In this document: in pieces, positions 1 through 7,974 of the stretch
Numbering within the stretch: position 1 is the stretch's first letter
Layout of the letters: each line of letters begins with the position of its first letter
Source of the DNA: an uncultured Clostridium sp.
GTDB taxonomy: Bacteria > Bacillota > Clostridia > TANB77 > CAG-508
Length of the DNA stretch: 54,082 bases
NCBI GenBank assembly: GCA_947574235.1
Contig: CANPIU010000006.1
Location: forward strand, 1-54,082
Reading direction: 5' to 3'
Position numbers and translations under genes: made by a program
Notes under the pieces: model-generated
Seen by the model: only the letters and a program-made list of their open reading frames with translations
What the model was told of the DNA's origin: nothing
The model's database searches: none

Positions 1-17
1 AATTTTGCAGCAATCAA

Positions 18-53
18 CAAAAAAGAATACTAAGTTTATTTCCCTAGTATTCT
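18..53 (-). terminator. Rho-independent terminator of gdpP
   Basis: Read on the minus strand, AGAATACTA (45-53) pairs perfectly with TAGTATTCT (24-32) around a 12-nt loop and is followed by a run of T. It lies 13 nt past the gdpP stop codon, as expected for an intrinsic terminator. Confidence 0.85.
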
Positions 54-66
54 ATCTTGATTTTTC

Positions 67-2070
67 TTATTCCATTTCTGAAAAATACTCGTTAATTCGA
101 TTGATTAATTCTTGTTTGGTCTCTTCTAATGTCATACCTTCTACTTGTGCCCCAGCAAGGGTTATATGACCACCACCGCCTAATTTTTCTAATATCATTT
201 GTACATTGATATCACCAATCGAACGTCCACTAATGCATACTTTGTCTCCTAGTTGACCAAGCACAAAAGAGGCTGTTATATCGCTAATGGTAAGAAGTTC
301 ATCTGCTGCCTTGGCACAGGTTACATTGACGTCTTTGGCTTTTTCTTCGCAAATGGAAATGGCTATGGTATTATTTACAATTTCTGCCCTTCCTACAATC
401 TCTGCTATCTTATTGAAGCTTTCTAAATCACTTTGGAACCATTTTTTGACACGAATAATATCAACACCACATTTTCTCAAATAGGCTGCTGCTTCAAAGG
501 TTCTAACTCCTGTTTTAAAGGTAAAGTTTTTCGTATCCATCATAATTCCTGCATACAAGCTTTCTGCTTCGATGGTCTTTAATTGTACTTTTTGCTCTAC
601 ATATTGCAAAATTTCGGTTACTAATTCAGCCGTAGAAGAAGCATATACTTCTTGGAAAGTTAGGGTTGCTTTTTCAATATAATCTGCACTTCTTCTATGA
701 TGGTCTATGATTACGATTTTCTTAGCCCTATCTACTAATTCTTCTGATTCCACATAGTTCATTTTATGGGTATCCACAATGACTAATAAAGTATCCTCAT
801 CTACATTTTCTAAGGCTACCTCTTTATTGATAATAACGTCCTCATATTCTTCATCTTTTTCGATTGACTTTTGAAATGCTTCAATAGCTGCTTCTTTGTT
901 ATTGATTACGATATAGGCATTTTTCTCTAAGGTTTTGGCTAATCGATAAACGCCTAAGCTTGCTCCCACACAGTCCATATCTGGATTGGTATGTCCCATA
1001 ATCATAACTTTTTTGGATTCTTTCATTAGATTTTCTAATGCTTGGGCTACAATTCTTGCTTTTACTTTGGTTCTTTTTTCTACTTCCTGTGCTCTTCCCC
1101 CAAAGAATTTGTAAATCTCATTTTCTCGAATAACGGCTTGGTCTCCTCCACGTCCTAAAACAATATCCATTGCGGTTTGGGCTGATTTGTATTTTTCTTT
1201 GTCGGTTGGTCCCTCATTTGAAACAGCAATACTTAAGGTAAATTGTACTTTTTCCTTCATATCAATTTCTTTGATTTTGTCTAAAATACTAAATTTATCT
1301 TCTTTTACATTGTCTAAATATCTTTGTTCAAAGAAATAGATGTATCTGTCCTTTTCGGTTTTGATTAAAACACCTTTTGTTTTATCGGTCCACTCGTAAA
1401 TATATTTGTCAATCTCGGCAATGACTTGTGGCTTTTCTTCACTTTCTAGCCTTTGCATGGTTTCTTCATAATTGTCTACCATGATAATTCCTACACAGGT
1501 TTTAGAATCTTTGTATTCTTTTTGTAATTTAATGTTTTCTGTGTCATCAATAAAATAGAGAATTACCATATACTCTGCTTTATTCTTCTTTGATTTTACG
1601 TATCTACCAACAATTCGGTAAGTCTTGTTATCAATTTCCATTTGTCTTAAAATGTCTTGATTATTGGTTTTTTCTCTTTTTTGTATTTCTCCTTTAATGT
1701 CTATACTTAATTCCTTGATATAGGTATTAATATCAATATTAGCAAATTCAGAAGCAAATTTTGAACTTTTCCAAACTACATTGCCATCTGTTTCTAGTAT
1801 GATTAAAGGAAATGGTGCATTGATTAAACTTGTTTTGGCTGCTGAATCAACGGTAATGCTTAAGTCCTGCAAAGTTTCTGATATCTCACTTTTCCTTTTG
1901 TTGTTGGTATAATAACTATAAATTACAATAAGGGTAAAAATACAAATACATGGTAGTATCATATAAGTATTTTTGATGGCAATATAGACTAATAGCACAA
2001 ATATAATGCCTAAATATATTTTGGTTCTAGATACTAAGGTATCTAAAACTTTTCGACTGGTTCTTTGCAT
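67..2070 (-). CDS. gdpP: Cyclic-di-AMP phosphodiesterase GdpP (YybT family)
   Basis: Membrane-bound phosphodiesterase that hydrolyses c-di-AMP to pApA, lowering the second messenger that controls potassium and osmolyte transport and wall stress in Firmicutes. The 667-residue product has the family's usual layout: two N-terminal membrane helices (about 18-54), a PAS-like region (about 75-180), a degenerate GGDEF domain (about 190-325) and a DHH/DHHA1 phosphodiesterase. Visible metal ligands are H360, D364 and D366 in HTNPDMD, D433 in VDTH, the DHH triad at 456-458 and D512; the DHHA1 motif GGGGH is at 631-635. The start is fixed by AGAAGGAGA just upstream of ATG. It has its own sigma-A promoter (2103-2131) with a palindrome in the spacer. 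All catalytic residues appear intact, so it should be active. Confidence 0.97.
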   Translation of the reverse strand: MQRTSRKVLDTLVSRTKIYLGIIFVLLVYIAIKNTYMILPCICIFTLIVIYSYYTNNKRKSEISETLQDLSITVDSAAKTSLINAPFPLIILETDGNVVWKSSKFASEFANIDINTYIKELSIDIKGEIQKREKTNNQDILRQMEIDNKTYRIVGRYVKSKKNKAEYMVILYFIDDTENIKLQKEYKDSKTCVGIIMVDNYEETMQRLESEEKPQVIAEIDKYIYEWTDKTKGVLIKTEKDRYIYFFEQRYLDNVKEDKFSILDKIKEIDMKEKVQFTLSIAVSNEGPTDKEKYKSAQTAMDIVLGRGGDQAVIRENEIYKFFGGRAQEVEKRTKVKARIVAQALENLMKESKKVMIMGHTNPDMDCVGASLGVYRLAKTLEKNAYIVINNKEAAIEAFQKSIEKDEEYEDVIINKEVALENVDEDTLLVIVDTHKMNYVESEELVDRAKKIVIIDHHRRSADYIEKATLTFQEVYASSTAELVTEILQYVEQKVQLKTIEAESLYAGIMMDTKNFTFKTGVRTFEAAAYLRKCGVDIIRVKKWFQSDLESFNKIAEIVGRAEIVNNTIAISICEEKAKDVNVTCAKAADELLTISDITASFVLGQLGDKVCISGRSIGDINVQMILEKLGGGGHITLAGAQVEGMTLEETKQELINRINEYFSEME

Positions 2071-2102
2071 AATAGATTTTCTCCTTCTATTTATTCTCTT
2101 CT

Positions 2103-2131
2103 ATTTTAATCACAAATAGGCTATTTGTCAA
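2103..2131 (-). promoter_or_regulatory. Sigma-A promoter of gdpP with palindromic spacer
   Basis: On the minus strand, TTGACA (2126-2131), a 17-bp spacer and TAAAAT (2103-2108). A perfect 17-bp palindrome, ACAAATAG-G-CTATTTGT (2112-2128), fills the spacer and touches the -35, which is the geometry of a repressor operator. The regulator is unknown. Confidence 0.85.
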
Positions 2132-2159
2132 GTTTTTCAGAAGCAAACTGTAGGTATCT

Positions 2160-3452
2160 TTAAATGCAAAACACCGCATACAAAGGAACGGATTTAATAT
2201 TATTTTCAAAACCAAAGTTTTTTTCTGAAATTCGAATAGCAACTTTGGGTTGATATTTCTTTTTATATAAATCTAAACTTCTTGATTTCGCGTGCGTACT
2301 CGTTTTTACTTCAATTGGTATAATATCCATATCTTTTTGAATCATAAAATCCAATTCTGCTTTTCCCTCTGATTCCCAATAATAAATTTCATATCCCTTT
2401 ACTTTCAATTCATTGGCAACATAGTGTTCTGTCAGTGGTCCCATTGAAATCATACTTGGTGTGGTGCTTAAATCTATTAAGTATAGTGGGTATCTTGCTT
2501 TATTAACAAATAACCCAACGTCACTCATATATAATTTAAAAGCTGTCAAATCTTTGTGTATTTCTAAGGGCATCTCCGCTTTTACTTTATAACTTTGTGT
2601 CACAATCCCACTATTTTTTAGCCACAAAATAGCTTCTCCAAATATAGATGAAGTTCCCCCTTTTGAAATTACTTTATATTGGAATTTTTGATTTTCTTTA
2701 GCAAGTTGAACAGGTATAGAATCAAAAGCCGATATAATTCGATTCGACAAGCTATTATCAGCATATTTTGTCATATCTCTTTCATAGGATAATAATATTT
2801 CTGCTTGTGTATCAATGGTCGCAATTACTTTTTTTTCTTCTAAATAAGTCTGTACTACTTCTGGCATTCCTCCTACTACTAAATAAGTTCTATATAACTT
2901 CAAGCATAAATTATGAATATCACTATCTATTCTTTCATTGCTTTCAAAATGGCTCTTAATCTCATCGATTAAACTTTCTCTCCCGATTGCCATTAAAAAT
3001 TCTTTGAAAGATAATGGGTACATACTTATCATTTGAACTTTTCCTACGGGAAAAGAATAATTTTCTCTGTTTATGGCAATTCCTAGTAGCGACCCTGCTG
3101 CTATGATATGATATTCTGGAGCATCTTCATAAAAATACTTTAGTGACGTAAGTGCTCTTTCATTTACTTGAATTTCATCAAAAAATATTAGCGTTTTTTC
3201 TGGTAATATTTTTTCGCCATAGAATAATTCTAACTTGTTTATGATATACTTAGCATCTATACTATCTGAAATTTGAGAACTTAACTCTTGATTGGTTTCA
3301 AAATTTACATAAATTAAATTTTCATAGTTTTCTTTTCCAAACTGCTTTATAATATAAGTCTTTCCTACCTGTCTAGCTCCATGTACTATTAATGGTTTTC
3401 TATTTTTAGATTTTTTCCAATTCTTTAAATCTTTTACAATTTCTCTTTTCAT
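2160..3452 (-). CDS. AAA_14/DUF4143 family ATPase
   Basis: P-loop ATPase of the large family that pairs an AAA_14 domain (PF13173) with a C-terminal DUF4143 domain (PF13635). The physiological role of the family is poorly known; members occur sporadically and are often near mobile or defence genes. Counting from the chosen start, Walker A GARQVGKT is at 25-32 and Walker B LIFFDE at 88-93. The C-terminal region contains ELDF (366-369) and IEVK (about 380-383), the signature of a PD-(D/E)XK nuclease-like fold. The ATG at 3452 is preferred over the longer frame from 3494 because GGAGGAAG precedes it and because the probable promoter -10 (3474-3479) lies downstream of the longer start. The product is 430 residues. 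It sits alone between gdpP and rpoC with its own promoter, suggesting an accessory insertion. Confidence 0.88.
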   Translation of the reverse strand: MKREIVKDLKNWKKSKNRKPLIVHGARQVGKTYIIKQFGKENYENLIYVNFETNQELSSQISDSIDAKYIINKLELFYGEKILPEKTLIFFDEIQVNERALTSLKYFYEDAPEYHIIAAGSLLGIAINRENYSFPVGKVQMISMYPLSFKEFLMAIGRESLIDEIKSHFESNERIDSDIHNLCLKLYRTYLVVGGMPEVVQTYLEEKKVIATIDTQAEILLSYERDMTKYADNSLSNRIISAFDSIPVQLAKENQKFQYKVISKGGTSSIFGEAILWLKNSGIVTQSYKVKAEMPLEIHKDLTAFKLYMSDVGLFVNKARYPLYLIDLSTTPSMISMGPLTEHYVANELKVKGYEIYYWESEGKAELDFMIQKDMDIIPIEVKTSTHAKSRSLDLYKKKYQPKVAIRISEKNFGFENNIKSVPLYAVFCI

Positions 3453-3473
3453 ATTACCACTTCCTCCAAACAA

Positions 3474-3502
3474 ATAATACCATATAAGTTCCAAAAAATC
3501 AA
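3474..3502 (-). promoter_or_regulatory. Promoter of the DUF4143 ATPase gene
   Basis: On the minus strand, TTGATT (3497-3502), a 17-bp spacer and TATTAT (3474-3479). It overlaps the rpoC terminator hairpin, whose distal arm supplies the -35 and spacer. It also shows that translation cannot begin at the upstream ATG at 3494. Confidence 0.7.
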
Positions 3503-3533
3503 TTCAATACATGATTTTTTGTGACTTATATGG
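3480..3533 (-). terminator. Long inverted repeat ending the rpoC transcript
   Basis: A 54-nt inverted repeat: CCATATAAG (3480-3488) pairs with CTTATATGG (3525-3533) and CAAAAAATCA (3492-3501) with TGATTTTTTG (3512-3521), with a small internal bulge and a 10-nt loop. It begins 12 nt after the rpoC stop. The T-tract after it is weak (TATTATTTG), so termination may be partial. The same DNA carries the promoter of the next gene. Confidence 0.65.
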
Positions 3534-3544
3534 CATTTATTGTA

Positions 3545-6500
3545 TTATTCTACTGTTTCCTCTTCTACTACTGTCTCTTCTATCTCTTCTGGCATTGTTA
3601 TTTCTTCTTCTCGTTTTGGTTCATTTTCTGTACTAATATGAATATTTTGATATTTTTGCATACCTGTACCAGCTGGAATTAACTTACCAATGATAACATT
3701 TTCTTTTAATCCCACTAAGTCATCTATCTTTCCTTTTACGGCTGCTTCTGTAAGAACTCTTGTTGTTTCTTGGAAAGAAGCTGCTGATAAGAAGCTATCG
3801 GTTGCAAGAGAAGCCTTGGTAATACCAAGTAACACTCTCTTACCAGTTGCTGGTCGTTTTCCTTCTGCCATTACTTCCTTATTTTTATCTTCAAATTCAT
3901 ACATATCAATTAACGAACCTGGGAACATATCGGTATCAGCATTATCTTCCACTCTGACCTTCTTAAGCATTTGTCTACCAATTACCTCAATATGTTTATC
4001 GTTGATATCAACACCTTGATTACGGTATACTTTTTGTACTTCTGAAATCAGGTATTCATATACTCCTTCTGGTCCTTTGATTTCTAAGATTTCACTTGGA
4101 TTAATAGAACCTTCGATTAAAGCTTCTCCTGCTTCTACTAAATCGCCATCTCTTACCTTCATCTTAGAACCAAATGGGATGGTATAGGTTTTTGAATCAT
4201 CTTTTGAAGTAACTACCACTTCTTTTCTCTTTTTCGTTTCCTTGATTTTTACTTTACCATCAATTTCAGTAATAATTGCTAGTCCCTTTGGTTTTCTCGC
4301 TTCAAATAATTCCTCAACTCTAGGAAGACCTTGTGTAATATCGGCAACACCAGCAACACCACCAGAGTGGATCGTTCTCATCGTAAGCTGTGTACCTGGC
4401 TCACCAATTGATTGTGCTGCAATAATACCAATCGCTTCTCCAATAGAAACTAAGTCACGTCTTGCAAGTCCCATACCATAACATTTTTGACATACTCCAT
4501 GTTTTGAACGGCATCCTAATACGGAACGTACTTTTAGTTTTTCAATACCTGCCGCTACAATCTCCTCTGCAATACTTTCTGTAATCATCGTATCTTTATC
4601 AACAATTAATTTCTTTGTTTCTGGATGGAATACGTCTTCTATCGCAAATCTTCCAAGCAACCTTTCTTGCATTTTTTCGATAATTTGATTTCCATCTTTA
4701 ATATCATAAACAAGAATTCCATCTTCGGTTCCACAATCATGCTCTCTTACAATAATATCTTGAGAAACGTCTACTAATCTTCTTGTTAAATATCCTGAGT
4801 CAGCTGTTCTAAGCGCTGTATCAGAAAGACCTTTACGAGCACCATGGGCTGAAATGAAATATTCTAAGGCATCTAAGCCTTCGGCAAAAGAAGACTTAAT
4901 CGGAATTTCAACTGCCTTACCCGTTGTACTTGCCATCAGTCCACGAATACCTGCAATTTGTCTTAATTGGTTCATATTACCACGGGCTCCAGATTTAACC
5001 ATCATATAGATAGGGTTTAATTCATCAAAGTTCTCTTCCATCGCAGAACTTACTTCTTTTGTTGTATTTTCCCATACATTAATAACCGCATTATATCTTT
5101 CCTCATCAGTAATTAAACCTCTTGCATATTGTTTTCTAATGGTTTCAACCTTTTTATCGGATTCTTTTAGTAAATCTTTCTTCTTAGCTGGCACTTGTAC
5201 GTCGTCCATTGAGAAAGTAATTCCTGCTAAGGTTGAGTATTTAAAGCCTAATGCTTTAATATAGTCAATAACTTCTGCTGATTCGGATAATCCATGGGTT
5301 CTAATCACACTTTCAATAATGGTTCCCATTGATTTTTTCATAACTGGAAAATCAATTTCATATTGAAATGGGTCTTTCTTTCTATCAATAAATCCTAAAT
5401 CTTGTGGAATTCCTTTATTGAAAATAATTCTACCAACACTGGTTTCAATTTTCTTGGTTTTGATTTCGCCTTTAATTTCTTTGGTAATTCTAACAAAGAT
5501 TTTAGCATGAATTCCCACCTCGTGATTTTCAAAAGCCATGATTGCTTCTTCTGGGTCTTTGAAGTATTTTCCTTCTCCCTTTTCGCCGTCTAAAACCATC
5601 GTTAAATAATACGCTCCTAAAATCATGTCTAGTCTAGGTACCGCAACTGGCTTACCATCTTGTGGTTTTAGCAAGTTATTGGTGGATAACATTAAATATC
5701 TTGATTCTGCTTGTGCTTCTGGTGATAATGGTAAATGCACTGCCATTTGGTCACCGTCGAAGTCAGCATTGAAGGCCTCACAAACTAATGGGTGAAGTTT
5801 AATAGCTCTTCCTTCTACTAATACTGGCTCAAAGCTTTGAATTCCAAGTCTATGTAGTGTCGGAGCACGGTTTAACATAACGGGATGGTCTTTAATAACC
5901 TCCTCTAAAATTCCCCATACTTCTGGTCTTAGTCTTTCTACCATCCTTTTGGCATTTTTAATGTTTTGGGCAATGCCTCTTCCTACTAATTCTCTCATAA
6001 CAAATGGTTTAAACAACTCAACTGCCATTTCTTTTGGAAGTCCACATTGATAAATATTTAATTCTGGTCCTACTACGATAACAGAACGTCCAGAATAGTC
6101 AACACGTTTTCCTAGTAAGTTTTGACGGAAACGACCTTGTTTTCCCTTTAACATATCGGATAAAGATTTTAATGGTCTATTTCCAGCACCCGTTACTGGT
6201 CTTCCCCTTCTTCCATTATCAATCAAGGCATCCACTGATTCTTGAAGCATCCTCTTTTCATTTCTAACAATGATTTCTGGTGCTCCTAATTCTAGCAATC
6301 GTTTTAAACGATTATTTCTATTGATAACTCTTCTATATAAATCATTTAAATCAGAAGTTGCAAATCTACCACCATCTAATTGTACCATTGGTCTTAATTC
6401 TGGTGGAATAACCGGTACTACTTGCATAATCATCCACTCTGGACGATTACCAGAAATTCTAAAAGCTTCTACCGTATCTAATCTTTTAACCAATTTTACT

Positions 6501-7111
6501 CTTTTTTGCTCACTAGCTGTTTCTAACTCTTTTCTAATTTCTGCTGACAACACGTCTAAGTCAATTTGCTTCAATAATTCCTTTAAAGCCTCTGCTCCCA
6601 TTTTAGCCTTAAAAGAACCTCTACCATATTGTTCTTCTGCTTCGTGATATTCTTTTTCATTTAATACTTGGCACTTTTCCAAATTAGAAGTACCTTTGTC
6701 AATTACCACATAAGAAGCAAAATAAATAATTTTCTCTAAATTTCTTGGTGAAATATCTAACATTAAAGCAATTCTACTAGGAATTCCCTTAAAGTACCAA
6801 ATATGTGCTACTGGTGCTGCTAGTTCTATGTGTCCCATCCTTTCACGTCTAACCTTAGCTTTCGTTACTTCAACCCCACAACGGTCACATACAATTCCTT
6901 TATATCTCACTCTTTTATACTTACCACAGTGACATTCCCAGTCTTTTGTTGGTCCAAATATTTTCTCACAAAACAAACCATCCTTTTCTGGTTTTAGTGT
7001 TCTATAATTAATCGTTTCCGGTTTCTTAACCTCACCCTTTGACCACTCTCTTACTTTTTCATCAGATGCCACACCTATTTTTAACTTATTAAAAATATCT
7101 AATTCGTCCAC
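3545..7111 (-). CDS. rpoC: RNA polymerase subunit beta-prime
   Basis: Largest subunit of the core RNA polymerase, holding the catalytic magnesium. The product is 1188 residues, normal for Firmicutes and without large lineage insertions. Visible landmarks are the N-terminal zinc ribbon (C60, C62, C75, C78), the catalytic loop NADFDGDQ near residue 450, the second zinc site with [11 protein letters not shown], and the bridge/trigger region including [19 protein letters not shown]. The in-frame ATG at 7126 lies inside the Shine-Dalgarno itself; GGAGG (7119-7123) is spaced 7 nt from GTG at 7111, giving an N-terminus [13 protein letters not shown] that matches the family, so I place the start there. 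Unusually it is separated from rpoB by a toxin-antitoxin pair and appears to have its own promoter at 7287-7315. Confidence 0.98.
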   Translation of the reverse strand: MDELDIFNKLKIGVASDEKVREWSKGEVKKPETINYRTLKPEKDGLFCEKIFGPTKDWECHCGKYKRVRYKGIVCDRCGVEVTKAKVRRERMGHIELAAPVAHIWYFKGIPSRIALMLDISPRNLEKIIYFASYVVIDKGTSNLEKCQVLNEKEYHEAEEQYGRGSFKAKMGAEALKELLKQIDLDVLSAEIRKELETASEQKRVKLVKRLDTVEAFRISGNRPEWMIMQVVPVIPPELRPMVQLDGGRFATSDLNDLYRRVINRNNRLKRLLELGAPEIIVRNEKRMLQESVDALIDNGRRGRPVTGAGNRPLKSLSDMLKGKQGRFRQNLLGKRVDYSGRSVIVVGPELNIYQCGLPKEMAVELFKPFVMRELVGRGIAQNIKNAKRMVERLRPEVWGILEEVIKDHPVMLNRAPTLHRLGIQSFEPVLVEGRAIKLHPLVCEAFNADFDGDQMAVHLPLSPEAQAESRYLMLSTNNLLKPQDGKPVAVPRLDMILGAYYLTMVLDGEKGEGKYFKDPEEAIMAFENHEVGIHAKIFVRITKEIKGEIKTKKIETSVGRIIFNKGIPQDLGFIDRKKDPFQYEIDFPVMKKSMGTIIESVIRTHGLSESAEVIDYIKALGFKYSTLAGITFSMDDVQVPAKKKDLLKESDKKVETIRKQYARGLITDEERYNAVINVWENTTKEVSSAMEENFDELNPIYMMVKSGARGNMNQLRQIAGIRGLMASTTGKAVEIPIKSSFAEGLDALEYFISAHGARKGLSDTALRTADSGYLTRRLVDVSQDIIVREHDCGTEDGILVYDIKDGNQIIEKMQERLLGRFAIEDVFHPETKKLIVDKDTMITESIAEEIVAAGIEKLKVRSVLGCRSKHGVCQKCYGMGLARRDLVSIGEAIGIIAAQSIGEPGTQLTMRTIHSGGVAGVADITQGLPRVEELFEARKPKGLAIITEIDGKVKIKETKKRKEVVVTSKDDSKTYTIPFGSKMKVRDGDLVEAGEALIEGSINPSEILEIKGPEGVYEYLISEVQKVYRNQGVDINDKHIEVIGRQMLKKVRVEDNADTDMFPGSLIDMYEFEDKNKEVMAEGKRPATGKRVLLGITKASLATDSFLSAASFQETTRVLTEAAVKGKIDDLVGLKENVIIGKLIPAGTGMQKYQNIHISTENEPKREEEITMPEEIEETVVEEETVE

Positions 7112-7118
7112 TCTTTTT

Positions 7119-7123
7119 CCTCC
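7119..7123 (-). promoter_or_regulatory. Ribosome binding site deciding the rpoC start
   Basis: GGAGG on the minus strand lies 7 nt before GTG (7109-7111). The alternative ATG at 7126-7124 overlaps the upstream edge of this site and would have no ribosome binding site of its own. Confidence 0.8.
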
Positions 7124-7128
7124 CATGT

Positions 7129-7190
7129 CCTATTGGGGACGTTTCCTTTTGCACATTTTGGTGTAGCAAAAGGGACACATCTTCCAATGG
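7129..7190. repeat. REP-like palindromic element before rpoC
   Basis: CCTTTTGC (7145-7152) and GCAAAAGG (7166-7173) form a perfect stem. GGGAC-type motifs and an outer ATTGG/CCAAT pairing flank it. Related GGGAC...TTTCC...TGCAC strings occur at 26384-26413 and 34698-34736. It lies in the leader of rpoC, between the toxin gene and the rpoC ribosome binding site. It looks like a small non-coding repeat rather than a gene. Confidence 0.5.
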
Positions 7191-7286
7191 TATTAAGGTT
7201 TAATTTCAAAACAGATTCCAAAGTCTCTCCACCGCTCGAACAATTCCTTCGGGTCGCTTCTTATCTTTTTGAAATTTATTTATTAA

Positions 7287-7315
7287 ATTATATTAAAATT
7301 ACAATTGTTCTTCAA
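7287..7315 (-). promoter_or_regulatory. Internal promoter for rpoC
   Basis: On the minus strand, TTGAAG (7310-7315), a 17-bp spacer and a consensus TATAAT (7287-7292). The -35 lies within the last codons of hepT. It would let rpoC be transcribed independently of the toxin-antitoxin pair. Confidence 0.65.
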
Positions 7316-7637
7316 TAAACTTTTTGATTACAGGTATATCTTCCAATGCGGTATAGAATATTTTTGTCGAATCCATTTTTCCATAACCATGTGCAAATCG
7401 ATTTCTCATACCTCTTATCGCATTCCAATTCATTTCATTTTTTGTATCTTCTAAATATTCATCTGTTAAATGATTGGCTAATTCTCCAATTTGAAATATT
7501 TTCATAGAAAGAGAATCTTTATAGTCATTGTCTTTTTTGAAATTTTCTATGTTATCTCCAAAACGACATATGGTCTTTTCAATTTCATTGCAATATCTTA
7601 ACATATGTTTCAATATCGTGATATCTCTATTATCCAT
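7299..7637 (-). CDS. hepT: HepT-like ribonuclease toxin (DUF86)
   Basis: HEPN-domain toxin of the MntA/HepT type II (or type VII) toxin-antitoxin family. Characterised members cut RNA and are inactivated when the partner MntA adds AMP to a tyrosine. At 112 residues the length is typical. The active-site signature RX4HXY is complete: R78, H83 and Y85 in RNRFAHGY, Y85 being the expected modification site. Its ATG overlaps the end of the antitoxin gene by 8 nt, so the two are translationally coupled. Finding it between rpoB and rpoC is unusual. Expression would come from the rpoB promoter unless an unseen promoter exists. Confidence 0.9.
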   Translation of the reverse strand: MDNRDITILKHMLRYCNEIEKTICRFGDNIENFKKDNDYKDSLSMKIFQIGELANHLTDEYLEDTKNEMNWNAIRGMRNRFAHGYGKMDSTKIFYTALEDIPVIKKFIEEQL

Positions 7638-7962
7638 ATATTATCACTCTTTCTTTTTTAATATTATCATAAAATTCTTGTTCCCAATCTTCTATGTCAT
7701 CCTCTTCAAAACACTCTTCTTCAATTAAGTCCACTTCTCTTTGCAGAACTTGTTTCAAAGCTTCTAAAATAGCTCCTATTACTAACAAACTTCTTATATT
7801 TTTAGCCACTATAATAATATCAATATCACTTTCTTCATTATAGTCTCCTCTAGCATAAGAACCAAAAACATATGCTTTTTCAACACCATATTTTTTAAAT
7901 ATTGGTTCTGTTAATTTCTTTATCTGAGTAATCGCTTCTTGTTTTTCTAAATTATTTTCCAT
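7630..7962 (-). CDS. mntA: MntA-like nucleotidyltransferase antitoxin
   Basis: Minimal nucleotidyltransferase (110 residues) that neutralises HepT by AMPylation in studied homologues. The catalytic motif GSYARGDYNEESDID spans 34-48, with metal-binding D46 and D48, and a third acidic residue D78 in REVDL; all three are intact. The start is supported by AAGGGGAAAG just upstream. The gene begins 12 nt after the rpoB stop codon, so it is very probably on the rpoB transcript. It overlaps hepT by 8 nt in the usual antitoxin-first order. Confidence 0.9.
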   Translation of the reverse strand: MENNLEKQEAITQIKKLTEPIFKKYGVEKAYVFGSYARGDYNEESDIDIIIVAKNIRSLLVIGAILEALKQVLQREVDLIEEECFEEDDIEDWEQEFYDNIKKERVIIYG

Positions 7963-7974
7963 AGGACTTTCCCC

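Noticed and set aside
3450..3494. Longer N-terminus for the DUF4143 ATPase
   Set aside because: The ATG at 3494 lies upstream of the probable -10, while GGAGG serves the ATG at 3452.
7112..7298. A small gene between hepT and rpoC
   Set aside because: The only frame (plus strand, 61 codons) lacks a ribosome binding site and crosses the hairpin repeat.
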